This document shows, piece by piece, positions 44,708-53,017 of a stretch of DNA of 64,000 nucleotides; the first letter of the stretch is position 1; each line of letters begins with the position of its first letter. The notes beneath the pieces were generated by a model, which saw only the letters and a program-made list of their open reading frames with translations, was not told the origin of the DNA and made no database searches. A program made the translations under genes and the position numbers. Source of the stretch: Bacillota bacterium (GTDB lineage Bacteria; Bacillota; Clostridia; Christensenellales; Aristaeellaceae); contig JAEWVC010000008.1 in assembly GCA_023459275.1 (NCBI GenBank), forward strand, positions 62,001 to 126,000, written 5' to 3'.

Positions 44708-46131
44708 TTGTGGATAGGCGCCTTGCGGGCTGTACGGCAGGCGGAAATACGCCGGAGCAGTGTGATCTTTTGATCAAAAACGCGTTTGTCATCACCATGG
44801 ATGAGCGGCGGCGCCTGATCCCAAACGGCGCTGTTGCCATAAAGGATGGGCTGGTCCTGGCGGTGGGAGGAACAAAGGAGATAGCCGGGAAATATGCCGG
44901 TAAGGCCATCGATGCCAAGGGAGGCGTTGTGCATCCCGGCCTGGTGGATTGCCATGAGCACCTATGCTTCCACATTACCAGGGGATGGGAGCCAGACACC
45001 TTTTCGGTGCACGACACATGGACGAAGTTCGAAAGCAAGGCTTTCCCGGCGCTGACGGCGGAAGACCAGATTCTGTCCACCATTTTGGCGCAAGTGGAAA
45101 TGGCCAAGAACGGGATCACCGCTTTTTGCGATACCGGAACGGCCTTTTATCCCGATGAAGTGATGCCGTACCGCAACGAGGTAGGGATCCGGGGCTTTAT
45201 GGGCTCCCATATTGGGGACACGTTTGTGCCGGAACTGAAGTTTCTCGATAAGGACACCGACAAGGCGCTTTCTTATATTGAGCATCAGCTGGCCAAATAT
45301 GGTGACGGAAGGGTAAAGGCCGGCGTGGGCATGAGCGGGATGGGCAACTGCTCCGACAGGCTGGTGGCGGAGGCGAAAAAGCTGGCGGCGGCACACGGGC
45401 GGGTGCTGCATATGCATCAGTGCGTGTATGAAGCCGAAATCGAAAAATACCGCGAAAAATATCATCAAACGCCCATTGAGCATCTTGATCATCTGGGTGT
45501 GCTGGATGCCGGCATGGCGCTTGTCCACATGATCCATGTTTCGGACAGCGATATCGCATTGCTCCGTTCCGCCGGCACCCACGTTGTACACTGCCCCGGA
45601 GCGTCCCTGAAGTTCTCCCTGGGGGCCATGAGCCGCGGGAAGTTCCCGCAGATGCACGAGGCGGGTATATCCATCGCGTTGGGCACGGACGCCGGGAACT
45701 GGGCGGATGGGCTGGACATTTTGCAGCAGGTTTACCTGGCCGCCACCGTGCACAGGGAGGTACATCCGCGGCCCGTGTCCATCCGCGGCGAATCCGCCTT
45801 CGAAATGGCCACCCTCGGCGGGGCCGGGGCAATCGGGCTGGAAAACGTGATCGGGGCGCTGAAGCCCGGCATGAGCGCCGACCTGGTGCTGCATAAAACG
45901 AATATGCCCGAATGCCGTCCGGCATTCGACCCTTTTACCAATTTGATATACGCCGCCAGATCCAAGAGCGTGGATACGGTGGTGGTCCAGGGGGAAATCA
46001 TTGTGGAGGCGGGCAGGATCACCCGCTTTGATGAAGATGCGCTCTATGAAAAGGCGGAGCGCGCCGCCTTCCGCCTGGCCGAGCGGATCGGATATCCCCT
46101 TCCATGCAGCTGGCCCGTTGCCGACAGGTAA
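44704..46131 (+). CDS. Cytosine-deaminase-type amidohydrolase
   Basis: A 475-residue metal hydrolase of the SsnA/TrzN/guanine-deaminase branch. Ligands are in DCHEHLC (HxH), LHMHQCVYE, HMIHVSDSD and the Asp in ALGTDAGN; NGAVAIKDGLVLAVG forms the N-terminal beta-sandwich. The start overlaps the upstream stop (ATGA), with AAAGGA 7 nt before. These enzymes deaminate or dechlorinate ring compounds or act on guanidino groups, so its place among sugar genes is unusual. Confidence 0.86.
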   Translation: MIVDRRLAGCTAGGNTPEQCDLLIKNAFVITMDERRRLIPNGAVAIKDGLVLAVGGTKEIAGKYAGKAIDAKGGVVHPGLVDCHEHLCFHITRGWEPDTFSVHDTWTKFESKAFPALTAEDQILSTILAQVEMAKNGITAFCDTGTAFYPDEVMPYRNEVGIRGFMGSHIGDTFVPELKFLDKDTDKALSYIEHQLAKYGDGRVKAGVGMSGMGNCSDRLVAEAKKLAAAHGRVLHMHQCVYEAEIEKYREKYHQTPIEHLDHLGVLDAGMALVHMIHVSDSDIALLRSAGTHVVHCPGASLKFSLGAMSRGKFPQMHEAGISIALGTDAGNWADGLDILQQVYLAATVHREVHPRPVSIRGESAFEMATLGGAGAIGLENVIGALKPGMSADLVLHKTNMPECRPAFDPFTNLIYAARSKSVDTVVVQGEIIVEAGRITRFDEDALYEKAERAAFRLAERIGYPLPCSWPVADR

Positions 46132-46166
46132 AGGCACCGGGTGATGATGTGTTTTGCCTGGGGCGA

Positions 46167-46616
46167 TTACCGGTGCAGTACTTTGATCACCACTTTTTGG
46201 GTGCTGCCCTCCCCGATCACAGGACGGTGCGCGTCGTTGGGAAAGAAGATGGCGAAAGTTCCCACTTTCATGGGCAGCGCTATCCCATGCGCGGGATCAT
46301 GGGAGCAAAGGGCATCCTTGCTCTCGTCATATGCATCCCAGCCCGCTATCTGCTCAAGCGGTGCGCAGGCGATGGTTTCCCCGTCCTTCAGGGCAATCTG
46401 GATATCTATGTACTTTCTGTGGGCCTCCCAAGCGGTTTCTTCAAATGGCTTCAAGGCAGGCTCCTGCAGGGTCAGATACACCTGGCCGCCGCTGATATCA
46501 TGCCTGCCCGGGGGAAAATGGGTAAAATCGGCCGTCTTCAAAAAATCAATCGCCTGGTCAAGATAAACACTCATTCCTTTGTATATGCCCGCGTTTTGCA
46601 AAGTATCATAAATCAT
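46167..46616 (-). CDS. YhcH/YjgK/YiaL-family protein (NanQ-like)
   Basis: A 149-residue cupin-like protein of the DUF386 family: HRKYIDIQIALKDGETI in the middle and FFPNDAHRPVIG near the end carry the conserved His residues. A family member in E. coli, NanQ/YhcH, speeds anomer conversion of sialic acid; others accompany sugar-acid pathways. GGAAGGAAG lies 8 nt before ATG 46616, which is preferred over 46646. It ends 35 nt from the convergent amidohydrolase gene and follows the AGE epimerase in the same direction. Confidence 0.88.
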   Translation of the reverse strand: MIYDTLQNAGIYKGMSVYLDQAIDFLKTADFTHFPPGRHDISGGQVYLTLQEPALKPFEETAWEAHRKYIDIQIALKDGETIACAPLEQIAGWDAYDESKDALCSHDPAHGIALPMKVGTFAIFFPNDAHRPVIGEGSTQKVVIKVLHR

Positions 46617-46648
46617 TTTGGCACTTCCTTCCCTCACACTTATCATTG

Positions 46649-47854
46649 TTACCCACGGATGAGCTGCCCAAGCATTTGATCAGCCATGATCAGCATCCGC
46701 GGCAAATGGAACGGGCCCTTGAACGTGGAGCCCTTGCAGGGGGGCTCGGTGGGTTTCCCGTCGCGGCGGAGATAGCCGAACCATTCGCCATAATCAGGAT
46801 CGGAAAACACGCGCTGGCAATAGGCAAGCGTCCTTTCAAACCAGGACAGATATTCCGCTTGCTCCGTATCGCGGTAAAGCATCAGGGACGCAATCAGAAG
46901 CTCATTATGGGGCCACCACAGCTTCATATCATGTTCATAGGCCTCGGGCGGGAGCCCTTTGAAATCCACAAAATACAGCAGTCCGCCATATTCCTGATCC
47001 CATCCCTTTTGGATGGCAAAGTCAAACATTTGCCTGGCTTTGCCGTAAAGCGCTTTGTTGTTTTGATAGGACGCCTCCTCCATCAGGAACCAGGCGCATT
47101 CTATATCATGTCCCGGGTTGACCATGCGGCCCGCCGTAAAATCGTCCATGACCTCCCCGCCGGGGCCCACGTTTTCCAGGGTGCAGCCAATTTCCGGTTT
47201 CAGGTGATACCGTACGATCTCGCCGGCGCTATCCTTTGCCCGTTCCTGGTAAAGGGATATGCGCTCCGGGTCGCACCTGCGCATAACGGCGCTCAGGTTT
47301 AGGTAGATCATAGGGTCCGCCAGGGCCCGGCCTGTGCGCGTTTCGGGAATGGTTTTGGGGCCCAGGCCGGCCGGGTCAGCCATCAGGCCATGGTTGAGCT
47401 TGTAAATGAGTTCATAATACGAGCGTGCGCGGTGCAGGGCCTCCCTGTCGCCGGTCAAAGCCGCATACTCGGCGTTCGCCATTACATAAAACGCCTCGCT
47501 GAAACAGTAGCGCCTTTGGCGCAGCGGCCTGCCGTCTTTTGTGACGGTGAAATAAAGGCGCCCGCCGGCGCTGCGGTTGATGCAGTAGGCTTCCAGAAAG
47601 TCAAGGCAGCTTTTTGCGGCCGACAGCCATTGCGGGCGTGTGCCGTATACCGCGCACAGGTGGGAGAACGTCCAGGCGCAGCGCCCTTGCATCCATACGC
47701 TTTTGTCGGTGGAAAAAACCGTGCCCGCACGGTCAAGGCATGTATAGACCCCGCCGTATTCCTGATCGATCCCATGTTCCAGCCAAAAGGACAGGCAGCG
47801 GTCAAGCTCTGCCCTTACCCATTTTTGATGGACGGCCAATTGTTCCACATCCAT
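46649..47854 (-). CDS. AGE-family epimerase/isomerase
   Basis: A 401-residue (alpha/alpha)6-barrel protein of the N-acylglucosamine 2-epimerase family. Recognised segments are GGVYTCLDRAG, NPGHDIECAWFLMEEA and LWWPHNELLIASLM, which hold the catalytic His residues. AGGAGG sits 8 nt before the start. Family members interconvert GlcNAc/ManNAc, mannose/glucose or cellobiose epimers. With YhcH and a DapA lyase nearby, a role in sialic-acid-like or amino-sugar catabolism is plausible. Confidence 0.9.
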   Translation of the reverse strand: MDVEQLAVHQKWVRAELDRCLSFWLEHGIDQEYGGVYTCLDRAGTVFSTDKSVWMQGRCAWTFSHLCAVYGTRPQWLSAAKSCLDFLEAYCINRSAGGRLYFTVTKDGRPLRQRRYCFSEAFYVMANAEYAALTGDREALHRARSYYELIYKLNHGLMADPAGLGPKTIPETRTGRALADPMIYLNLSAVMRRCDPERISLYQERAKDSAGEIVRYHLKPEIGCTLENVGPGGEVMDDFTAGRMVNPGHDIECAWFLMEEASYQNNKALYGKARQMFDFAIQKGWDQEYGGLLYFVDFKGLPPEAYEHDMKLWWPHNELLIASLMLYRDTEQAEYLSWFERTLAYCQRVFSDPDYGEWFGYLRRDGKPTEPPCKGSTFKGPFHLPRMLIMADQMLGQLIRG

Positions 47855-47948
47855 GCATCGTTCCTCCTATAGCCAAGGTGCCGAATATGCCTCAAAGGCG
47901 GTACGCCTTCCTAAGAGATGATACAGCAGCTCACCTCCCCGTGCAATG

Positions 47949-47957
47949 ATTGTAGCA
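47949..47957 (-). promoter_or_regulatory. Extended -10 promoter for AGE and YhcH genes
   Basis: On the minus strand TGCTACAAT (47957-47949) is an extended -10 motif, about 95 nt upstream of the epimerase start. A -35 is not apparent. It would let these two genes be transcribed apart from the glycyl radical enzyme unit. Confidence 0.45.
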
Positions 47958-48123
47958 CAGATGGCGGTACGGATGGATACGATATTTTCAGGATTCTTCA
48001 CAATTTATGCAAGAACATTTCGAAGGCGGCATACCAAAGAAACGTTCACTGTTTATGAACCGGTACAGATTTTTAGAAAACCGTATGCACAGTATGCGGA
48101 GGCTTGCTTTGGTTTGTCCTTCC

Positions 48124-50268
48124 CTAGAACCCTTCCACAAACCGGTCTACCACCAGCTGGCGGAATTCCGGTGAAAGCGCGGCGAAGTAAGCGGTGAAGC
48201 CTGTGACCCGCACCACCAGGTCCGGATGCAGGTCGGGATTTTGATTGGCGCTGAGGATTTTCTCCTTATCCAATACATTGATATTGATCAGTGTGCCGCC
48301 CAGGTCAAAATGGGTGCGGATTAATTGCTCCACGCGCTCGATGCCGCCTTCTTCCCTGGAGGTTTTGGGGTCAAACTCCAGCTGGAGCGGCGCGGTGTTG
48401 CCATATCCCGCCTGGACCCTGGCGATGCCGGTGGCCATTGCGGTGGCCGCGCCGTCCCGGCGGAAGCCGGGATTGGGGTTGGCACCGTGGGAAATGGGCA
48501 TGCCTGCCTTGCGCCCGTTGGGGGTGGCGCCTACGCACTTGCCGTACTGAATGGTCCTGGACCAGGAGAAAAAGCCGGGCACCAGGGTGCGCCTTCCGGG
48601 CATGGGCTGGGCTTTGACGGCGCTTACAAAAACATCACGGATGCGTTCCGCCCAGCTGTCGCCCAGGGAGTTTCCCTGGCAGAACTTTTCGCTTGAGGAC
48701 AGCATCAGCCGAAGCCGCTCCCCCTGGACCCCTTCGTAGTTGCTTTTAAGCGCCTGCCAGACCTGCTCCCAGGTGGCCTTGCCCTCCCGCTCGATGCGCT
48801 GTTCCAGCGCCGCGAAGGAATCGGCGGCCACCGCCAGGGCGCAGCCATCCACGGCAATGGTGAACCATTTGGCACACTGAGAGATATCCTGCCCCGTTTC
48901 CAGGGTGTCCTCCATCATCAGATTCATGACCAATTCGGGTGTGATCTGATCCGCGTGGTCCAGGTGCAGGTTGACCCCCGCGGCGGTAGCCTTTACGGCG
49001 ATGGCCAAATGTTCCTGAAAAAGCGCAAAGAGCTTTTGCGTACTGTACTCCCCGCCGGCCATCATCTGCGCAAAGGCAGCTTCAAACACGCAGCCCAGAT
49101 TGATTTTCACCTGATCGTGCATGGGATACTCCTGCCCCGGCACAGCCATCCAGTTGCAGCCCACGGCGATGCGCTTGCGGGCGGTCTGTTTGTCTATCCC
49201 GTTGCGCATGTATCCATCCACCAGGGCCACATCCCCGCAGAAGCGCGGCCAGCCGTTACGGTCGGAAAAGAGGTATTCCACCCCCCGGCGCAGGATGCCC
49301 GGGTCGCAGGCAGGATGCACACGGACGGTAATGTTCACGGCGATGTTGATGTCGTGGGCGGCGTCCAGAATCAGGTAGGACAGGGGGGTCGTCATATCCC
49401 TGTCCTGGCCGTCAAGGCCTGAAATCTGATAATAGTGCGGGTCGATCAGCAGTAGATTGGCCAGGATAAACCTGGCATCCTCTTGGGTGATGCGCCCCTG
49501 GGCAAGGTCTTTCTCATAATAGGGCCACAGGATCTGGTCCAGCTGGCAGCCGGCCCCGTCCCTGTCGTAGATGCGGGATACACAGTTGAACCAGGCGATC
49601 CATTGGCAGGCTTCCAGAAAAGTCTGCGGAGGCCTGTCAAGCACGGCCTGGTTGGCATCCAGCATCATGGTCAGGGTGCGCCTGATCTCCGGGCGCGTTT
49701 CCGTGGAAAGAAGGCGCCAGATCTGCGGGATGTGCCGGGCGATGAAATGCTGGATCGCCCGCACGGTACGCTCCTGCGCGCTATAGAAGTCGGCTTTCTC
49801 GGGATGAAAGACGCGGTAATGGGCAATTTTCTCCAGAAGGCCATGATAGCCCAGGGAGAGGCCGATGGTATAATCGCAGGCAAAGTGCGTGTCCCCGTCG
49901 ATGCCGGAAGTGATGTTATATTTTTTCTGCAGGGGCTTGAGTTCCTCATAGGGGAAGCGGGATTCATCCCAGCGCGTGTTTGCCCGGTAGGAGGTGAGCA
50001 TCACCCGCCAGCGCCCGCACAGAATCTCCATTGGATCCACATACAGGGGGTGCTCATCCATGATTTTGCAGAAATTGTCGCACATCCCCGCAAGGCCCCA
50101 AAAGCCGCCGTCGGGCCGACTGGATACAGGCTGAAAGCGGAAATCCTCCGGCACAGGCACCGTGCCGTAGTCATCCGCATCCATGAAGCCTTGCTGCCCG
50201 CGTTTTTCCAGGGTATGGCGCAGCTTTTTTTCCCGCAAGAGGGCGATCCTGTCCAGATAGGTGATCAT
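48124..50268 (-). CDS. Glycyl radical enzyme of unassigned function (PFL family)
   Basis: A 714-residue pyruvate-formate-lyase-like protein. The glycyl-radical site is Gly690 in VVRVTGFTAYF, 25 residues from the C-terminus. The thiyl Cys is about Cys371 in IAVGCNWMAVPGQE. It is neither the Cys-Cys of true formate lyase nor the GCVE-type Cys-x-Glu of diol, choline, hydroxyproline and isethionate enzymes, so the substrate class is unknown; dehydration or cleavage of a sugar-derived acid is suggested by context. AGAGGA precedes the start, which overlaps the activase stop (ATGA). It works only without oxygen. Confidence 0.92.
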   Translation of the reverse strand: MITYLDRIALLREKKLRHTLEKRGQQGFMDADDYGTVPVPEDFRFQPVSSRPDGGFWGLAGMCDNFCKIMDEHPLYVDPMEILCGRWRVMLTSYRANTRWDESRFPYEELKPLQKKYNITSGIDGDTHFACDYTIGLSLGYHGLLEKIAHYRVFHPEKADFYSAQERTVRAIQHFIARHIPQIWRLLSTETRPEIRRTLTMMLDANQAVLDRPPQTFLEACQWIAWFNCVSRIYDRDGAGCQLDQILWPYYEKDLAQGRITQEDARFILANLLLIDPHYYQISGLDGQDRDMTTPLSYLILDAAHDINIAVNITVRVHPACDPGILRRGVEYLFSDRNGWPRFCGDVALVDGYMRNGIDKQTARKRIAVGCNWMAVPGQEYPMHDQVKINLGCVFEAAFAQMMAGGEYSTQKLFALFQEHLAIAVKATAAGVNLHLDHADQITPELVMNLMMEDTLETGQDISQCAKWFTIAVDGCALAVAADSFAALEQRIEREGKATWEQVWQALKSNYEGVQGERLRLMLSSSEKFCQGNSLGDSWAERIRDVFVSAVKAQPMPGRRTLVPGFFSWSRTIQYGKCVGATPNGRKAGMPISHGANPNPGFRRDGAATAMATGIARVQAGYGNTAPLQLEFDPKTSREEGGIERVEQLIRTHFDLGGTLININVLDKEKILSANQNPDLHPDLVVRVTGFTAYFAALSPEFRQLVVDRFVEGF

Positions 50269-51119
50269 GATGCATTTCCTCTTTCTATACCGTCCGTGTT
50301 CACGCCCGCGATGCGGACATGCCCGCCAAGCTTGGAGGCGGCTGCCTGCGCCAGCAGCAGCATCTGCTCCCGGCTTGGCCTTAGAAAGGTTTGACCCTGC
50401 CAGCCCTCTACGGCGGCAGCCTTCGACAGGCCCAAAGGATGGTAGGGCAGCAGCTCGTAGGCGGCAAGATGGCGCCTTTCACCGGCGAAGGCCGCGATTT
50501 TTGCGATTTCCTCCGGCGTATCGTTGACCCCGGGGATAACAGGCGTGCGAAGGAGCAGGGGTACGTGAAGGCTGTCCAGTTTTTGAAGGTTCGTAAGGAT
50601 GAGGCCGTTGTCCACGCCGGTATACCGGCGGTGGGTGGCGCTGTCCCATGCCTTGAGATCGGCCATTACCAGGGAGCAGGCCGCCAGCACCGGCTCCGCC
50701 TGTTCCCATGTGGCATACAGGCAGGTTTCCACAGCCGTTGGGATCCCCTTTTCCCTGCACTTTTCAAGGATGGCCAAGGCAAAACCGGGCTGCATCAGCG
50801 GCTCGCCGCCCGAGAGGGTGACGCCGCCTTCCTCCCCGTAGTAGGGAGCATCCAGCATGACCTGAGCCAGGATTTCAGCAACGGTTACGCGGGTCCCGCA
50901 GGGCACCTTGGCCCCGGCAAAGCAGCCTTCTTCACACAGGCCGCATCCGATGCAGCGCTCAGGGTAGCGCAGCGTCTCCGGCCCGGGCCTGATGCATTCC
51001 GGGTTATGGCACCAGGCGCAGCGCAGGGGGCAGCCTTTGAAGAACACCGTGGTGCGCAGCCCCGGCCCGTCGTGCAGGGAGCAGCGCTGGATATCCGTAA
51101 TCAAACCTTCCATGGTCAT
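50265..51119 (-). CDS. Glycyl radical enzyme activase (radical SAM)
   Basis: A 284-residue radical SAM enzyme. Cys30, Cys34 and Cys37 in GCPLRCAWCHNPE hold the catalytic [4Fe-4S] cluster; GVTLSGGEPL contacts S-adenosylmethionine. A second Cys group, CIGCGLCEEGCFAGAKVPC, may bind one extra cluster, as in many non-PFL activases. It installs the radical on the Gly of the enzyme encoded next. Start 51119 overlaps the upstream stop as ATGA; ATG 51113, with AGGGG 6 nt before it, is also possible. Confidence 0.93.
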   Translation of the reverse strand: MTMEGLITDIQRCSLHDGPGLRTTVFFKGCPLRCAWCHNPECIRPGPETLRYPERCIGCGLCEEGCFAGAKVPCGTRVTVAEILAQVMLDAPYYGEEGGVTLSGGEPLMQPGFALAILEKCREKGIPTAVETCLYATWEQAEPVLAACSLVMADLKAWDSATHRRYTGVDNGLILTNLQKLDSLHVPLLLRTPVIPGVNDTPEEIAKIAAFAGERRHLAAYELLPYHPLGLSKAAAVEGWQGQTFLRPSREQMLLLAQAAASKLGGHVRIAGVNTDGIERGNAS

Positions 51120-52942
51120 CCCCTGCACAAAGTGGCCGATACTTCACCGATATGTTCGATGGAGGCGGAAAGGGCCACATGGTCCGCCTCCGGGGCCAGC
51201 ATCACCCGCCGGGCAGTGCGCCCAAGGGTGACGACATCCCCGGGGAAGAGGGTGATGTGGGCTGTGATGGCTTCCAGCACCTGCGCGGCGGAGGCGATAT
51301 ATTCATCTATGTCTCCCTGGGCTTCGCCCGCCGCGCCGGCGGAAAACCGCATCCTGCCCGCCGCCGGGGCAGGCCCCGGTACGATGCGGCCCAGGATGTT
51401 ATAGCCGTCCCCCCATCTGGCATACACCTTGGGAAGATTCCTTTCCTGGCCTGTGGCAGGCTCCACCACCTGCTCCAGGAAAGACTGGTCGGCCAATGTG
51501 ATCATAGGCGCATACCCCAGGATGTAATCCGCCGCATCCTCCCTACGGACCTTGGAAGCCAGCCGGCCCACGACGAAAGCCAGCTCCACCCCCGCCTCCA
51601 CCCGGGTGGCCCGGGGAGCAAGGCGGACGGTTCCTCCGCTTAACGCAAGGGCGCTGTTGGGGCCGTTCAAAAACCGGGGCAAAGGCGTAGGCTTCATGCC
51701 TTCCTGCTGTTCCGCCAGGCGGTAGTTTCCATAACAGGTCCAGAAATGGCGCGCCAGGCCCAGGGACCAGCCGCCGATACCGGGCAGCGCCTCCAGCCCG
51801 GCCGCCAAATAATCCTTCACAGCCGGGACCAGGCTCTGACGGATGGCTTCATCCCGCGGGCCGAAACGGGCGTTGGGCTCCCTTTCCTCAGGCGTGCGCC
51901 AGTCGCAGCGCTTTTTGTCCAGCACATAGGCGCTGACGGTGCCGATGCGCTCAATCTCCGAATCGATGGTATTGCCTCTTGGAAAATCCATTCCGGGCGT
52001 CACGGGCAGGCCGTCGGTACCCACCGTGCCCATGTGAATGATATCCCCCGGGGAAAGGGTCATGAAGCCGGACAGCCAATGGATGGTCCGCTCCACGCCC
52101 TGGGATGTGCCGGCAGTGTGGGACCTGTCCCGAAGCATGCTGTTTTGCTTGGTATACACCAGCAGGTCATATGGATTGCCCACCTCATCCCGGGTTACGA
52201 TCCACGGCCCTACCACACAGTGGGCATCGGATTTTTTTCCGCACCAGGAGCAGGTTGCCGCCACGAACCAGTCCAATTCCTTTTCGATATCCACCTTGCT
52301 GTTCCAACCGGGTAAAAACTCCGGATAATAATCGTTGATCTGGGAATCGATGACCACCGTATACCCCGCCACGTGGGAGACGGCTTCCTCAACGGGGATA
52401 TTCTTTCCGCCCTTGCCGATCACCACACCAAGTTCCACATTGAAGCCCGCGCCATCCAAAAAAATTTCCTGATGTCCGATCACGGACCCGATGGGCCTTT
52501 GGTGGCCCTGGGGGAAAAAGTTGGTGATCCGTTTGCCGGGATTGTGGCGCCAGAAGGAAGGGCTGTTCTGTACCAGCCCAAACATCAGGCGCGGACGGGG
52601 GATAGGGGCGCGCAGACGGACCTGCGCCAGAGGAAAGCCGGCTTGGGAGGCAAAGTAGGCGTCATTTTCTTTGAGAAAGGCAAGGGTAAACCCTTGCATG
52701 CGGGTAAGCAGCGCCGTTCCCTGGTCCCCAAGGCCAAGAAAAGCATCCAGCGAGGCAGGCCAGCCACCGGCCGGGGCAAAGGCGGGCATGCTCCTGTACC
52801 AGCCGCTGGAGGGCAAGGCCGACTGGGCAAAAACCCGCTCCAAGGCTTCCGGCAGAAAGACCCAATCCACATCATGCGCCGGATGGCGCACGACAAACCC
52901 CCAAAGTTCCCGTCCATCCTTTTCGAAAGTGCACAGGCGCAT
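51116..52942 (-). CDS. Protein with two tandem fumarylacetoacetate-hydrolase domains
   Basis: A 608-residue protein with two FAH-fold halves. The first (about residues 110-365) has NVELGVVIGKGGKNIPVEEA and AGYTVVIDSQIND; the second (about 420-608) has GVELAFVVGRLASKV and MITLADQS. In both, the first Glu of the metal motif E-x-E is changed (to Asn and Gly), while the second Glu and a later Asp remain. AAGGAGG lies 8 nt before ATG 52942. FAH enzymes hydrolyse or decarboxylate diketo and keto acids, including 2,4-diketo-3-deoxy sugar acids, which would fit a step next to the radical enzyme. Confidence 0.85.
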   Translation of the reverse strand: MRLCTFEKDGRELWGFVVRHPAHDVDWVFLPEALERVFAQSALPSSGWYRSMPAFAPAGGWPASLDAFLGLGDQGTALLTRMQGFTLAFLKENDAYFASQAGFPLAQVRLRAPIPRPRLMFGLVQNSPSFWRHNPGKRITNFFPQGHQRPIGSVIGHQEIFLDGAGFNVELGVVIGKGGKNIPVEEAVSHVAGYTVVIDSQINDYYPEFLPGWNSKVDIEKELDWFVAATCSWCGKKSDAHCVVGPWIVTRDEVGNPYDLLVYTKQNSMLRDRSHTAGTSQGVERTIHWLSGFMTLSPGDIIHMGTVGTDGLPVTPGMDFPRGNTIDSEIERIGTVSAYVLDKKRCDWRTPEEREPNARFGPRDEAIRQSLVPAVKDYLAAGLEALPGIGGWSLGLARHFWTCYGNYRLAEQQEGMKPTPLPRFLNGPNSALALSGGTVRLAPRATRVEAGVELAFVVGRLASKVRREDAADYILGYAPMITLADQSFLEQVVEPATGQERNLPKVYARWGDGYNILGRIVPGPAPAAGRMRFSAGAAGEAQGDIDEYIASAAQVLEAITAHITLFPGDVVTLGRTARRVMLAPEADHVALSASIEHIGEVSATLCRG

Positions 52943-53017
52943 TTTGAATCCTCCTTTATGCGCCCGGAGGCCCGGAGATGTCCGGGCCCCCGGCAGCTGG
53001 TTCATGATGAAAGCGTG

